DNA from: Acidobacteriota bacterium
Lineage (GTDB): Bacteria > Acidobacteriota > Vicinamibacteria > Vicinamibacterales > 2-12-FULL-66-21
Reading direction: 5' to 3'
Assembly (NCBI GenBank): GCA_020200195.1
Contig: JAIVJE010000202.1
Location: 1 to 5,269, forward strand
DNA length: 5,269 bases
The notes beneath the pieces are model-generated. The model worked only from the letters and a program-made list of their open reading frames with translations, had not been told where the DNA came from and did not search any database. This document shows, piece after piece, positions 4,629 to 5,269 of this stretch. How positions within the stretch are numbered: the first letter of the stretch is position 1; each line of letters begins with the position of its first letter. The position numbers and the translations under genes were made by a program.

Positions 4629-5269
4629 CAGGGCAACGCCCGCCGCTTCGGCATCGGGAACAGCTTCGACGCGGATGACACGGCCACGGTTCCGGATCCC
4701 GGGTCGAGATCGTAGGGCGTGCCCGTCGGATCGAGCGGAATCTCCCTCAACACCCCTCGTCGGATGAACTCCTGCCACGAATAACGTCCGTCGGCTGGTG
4801 GAGGGGACGCGCGGACGAGCGCCTGGAGCGCATCGATCTGGTCGAGGGCATCGAGTTGCGCGAGCCCCCGCCGCGCGGTTTGCTGCAGCCACGATTCCTG
4901 TGCGCGGAGGATTTGCTGCCACAGGAACCGCGCCGAGGCGCGGTCACCCCCCTGTGTCAGCATCGTGGCAGCGACCGGTTCGAGCCAGTTGGGTGCCTGC
5001 GGCTGCGAGGCCGCGAGCCGGAACCAGCGTGCCGCGGCCTCGAGATCTCGCAACTGCCAGTAATAGACGAACGCGATGTCGTGATAGTACTGCCACTTGG
5101 TTGGCTGCGCCGCGATGCCTTTTCGCAGCAGCATGATCGCCTGATCCGGACGGCCCGGCCCGCCGGGGTACGCCTCGCTCAGGAAGATCGCGCCGAAGCG
5201 ATAGGCAATCGTGAAGTACGGATCGAGCACGGTCGTGAGGTCCAGCAGCGGATACAGAAGGTCGTACTT
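4628..5269 (-). CDS. TPR-repeat protein, C-terminal part (start outside window)
   Basis: The minus-strand frame is open from the window edge at 5269 to a TGA at 4628, giving 213 residues with the N-terminus missing. A GTG at 5230 lies within the frame but is probably internal, as sense coding continues upstream of it (KYDLLYPLLDLTT). TPR-like helical pairs are visible: about 16-56 (DPYFTIAYRFGAIFLSE then GRPDQAIMLLRKGIAAQP), 58-90 (WQYYHDIAFVYY then DLEAAARWFRLAASQP), and a degenerate one at 94-127. A distinct non-TPR block ends the protein, with LDPTGTPYDLDP at 179-190 and KLFPMP at 202-207. TPR proteins act as protein-protein scaffolds; the partner here is unknown. The stop overlaps the pilD ATG by one base, so co-translation with the prepilin peptidase is likely. 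Localisation cannot be judged without the N-terminus. Confidence 0.8.
   Translation of the reverse strand, partial: KYDLLYPLLDLTTVLDPYFTIAYRFGAIFLSEAYPGGPGRPDQAIMLLRKGIAAQPTKWQYYHDIAFVYYWQLRDLEAAARWFRLAASQPQAPNWLEPVAATMLTQGGDRASARFLWQQILRAQESWLQQTARRGLAQLDALDQIDALQALVRASPPPADGRYSWQEFIRRGVLREIPLDPTGTPYDLDPGSGTVAVSSASKLFPMPKRRALP

Noticed and set aside
4629..4922. N-terminal extension of pilD in its open frame
   Set aside because: It overlaps the TPR gene, is Arg/Pro/Ala-rich with no domain, and ATG 4628 gives a normal-length enzyme with a TGATG junction.

Overview
The window is GC-rich and densely coded, and every supportable gene is on the minus strand, so transcription runs from high to low coordinates. 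It holds part of a type IV pilus (T4P) locus: a tetratricopeptide (TPR) protein and the prepilin peptidase PilD, then a 243-base intergenic gap, then a minor-pilin/tip-adhesin operon. The protein style resembles Acidobacteriota, perhaps the Vicinamibacteria branch. This shows in a TPR protein with a 'DPTGTPYxLDP' C-terminal block before PilD, and in a FimT-PilW-PilX-PilY1 order with no separate PilV. That placement is an inference from remembered family features; no search was run.

Region by region, in the direction of transcription: (1) 5269-4628, the C-terminal 213 residues of a TPR protein whose start lies outside the window. (2) 4628-3828, a complete 266-residue prepilin peptidase with both zinc CXXC pairs and both catalytic aspartates; its start overlaps the TPR stop in a TGATG junction. 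(3) 3827-3585, an intergenic stretch with a 7-base-periodic imperfect hairpin just after the pilD stop, a 16-base dyad, two smaller inverted repeats, and a sequence on the minus strand that matches the sigma-54 -24/-12 core. (4) 3584-2772, a GspH/FimT-family minor pilin with an extra C-terminal module of about 90 residues that looks PilV-like. (5) 2775-1684, a PilW-type minor pilin. (6) 1673-939, a PilX-type minor pilin. (7) 939-1, the first 313 residues of a PilY1-like secreted von Willebrand factor A (vWA) protein that runs off the window edge.

How the parts work together: PilD removes the leader peptides of the minor pilins. The minor pilins are expected to form a priming/tip complex at the inner membrane that presents PilY1 at the pilus tip. 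The pilin cassette is tightly packed (ATGA overlap, 10-base gap, TAATG overlap), which implies coupled translation and fixed stoichiometry. The TPR protein's role is unknown, but its overlap with pilD suggests co-expression with pilin processing.

The points most worth a second look are the possible FimT-PilV fusion that would explain the missing pilV, the degenerate metal site in the PilY1 vWA domain, the candidate sigma-54 promoter with an upstream dyad at enhancer distance, and the heptad-repeat hairpin. I found no tRNA, rRNA, CRISPR array, insertion sequence or transposase.
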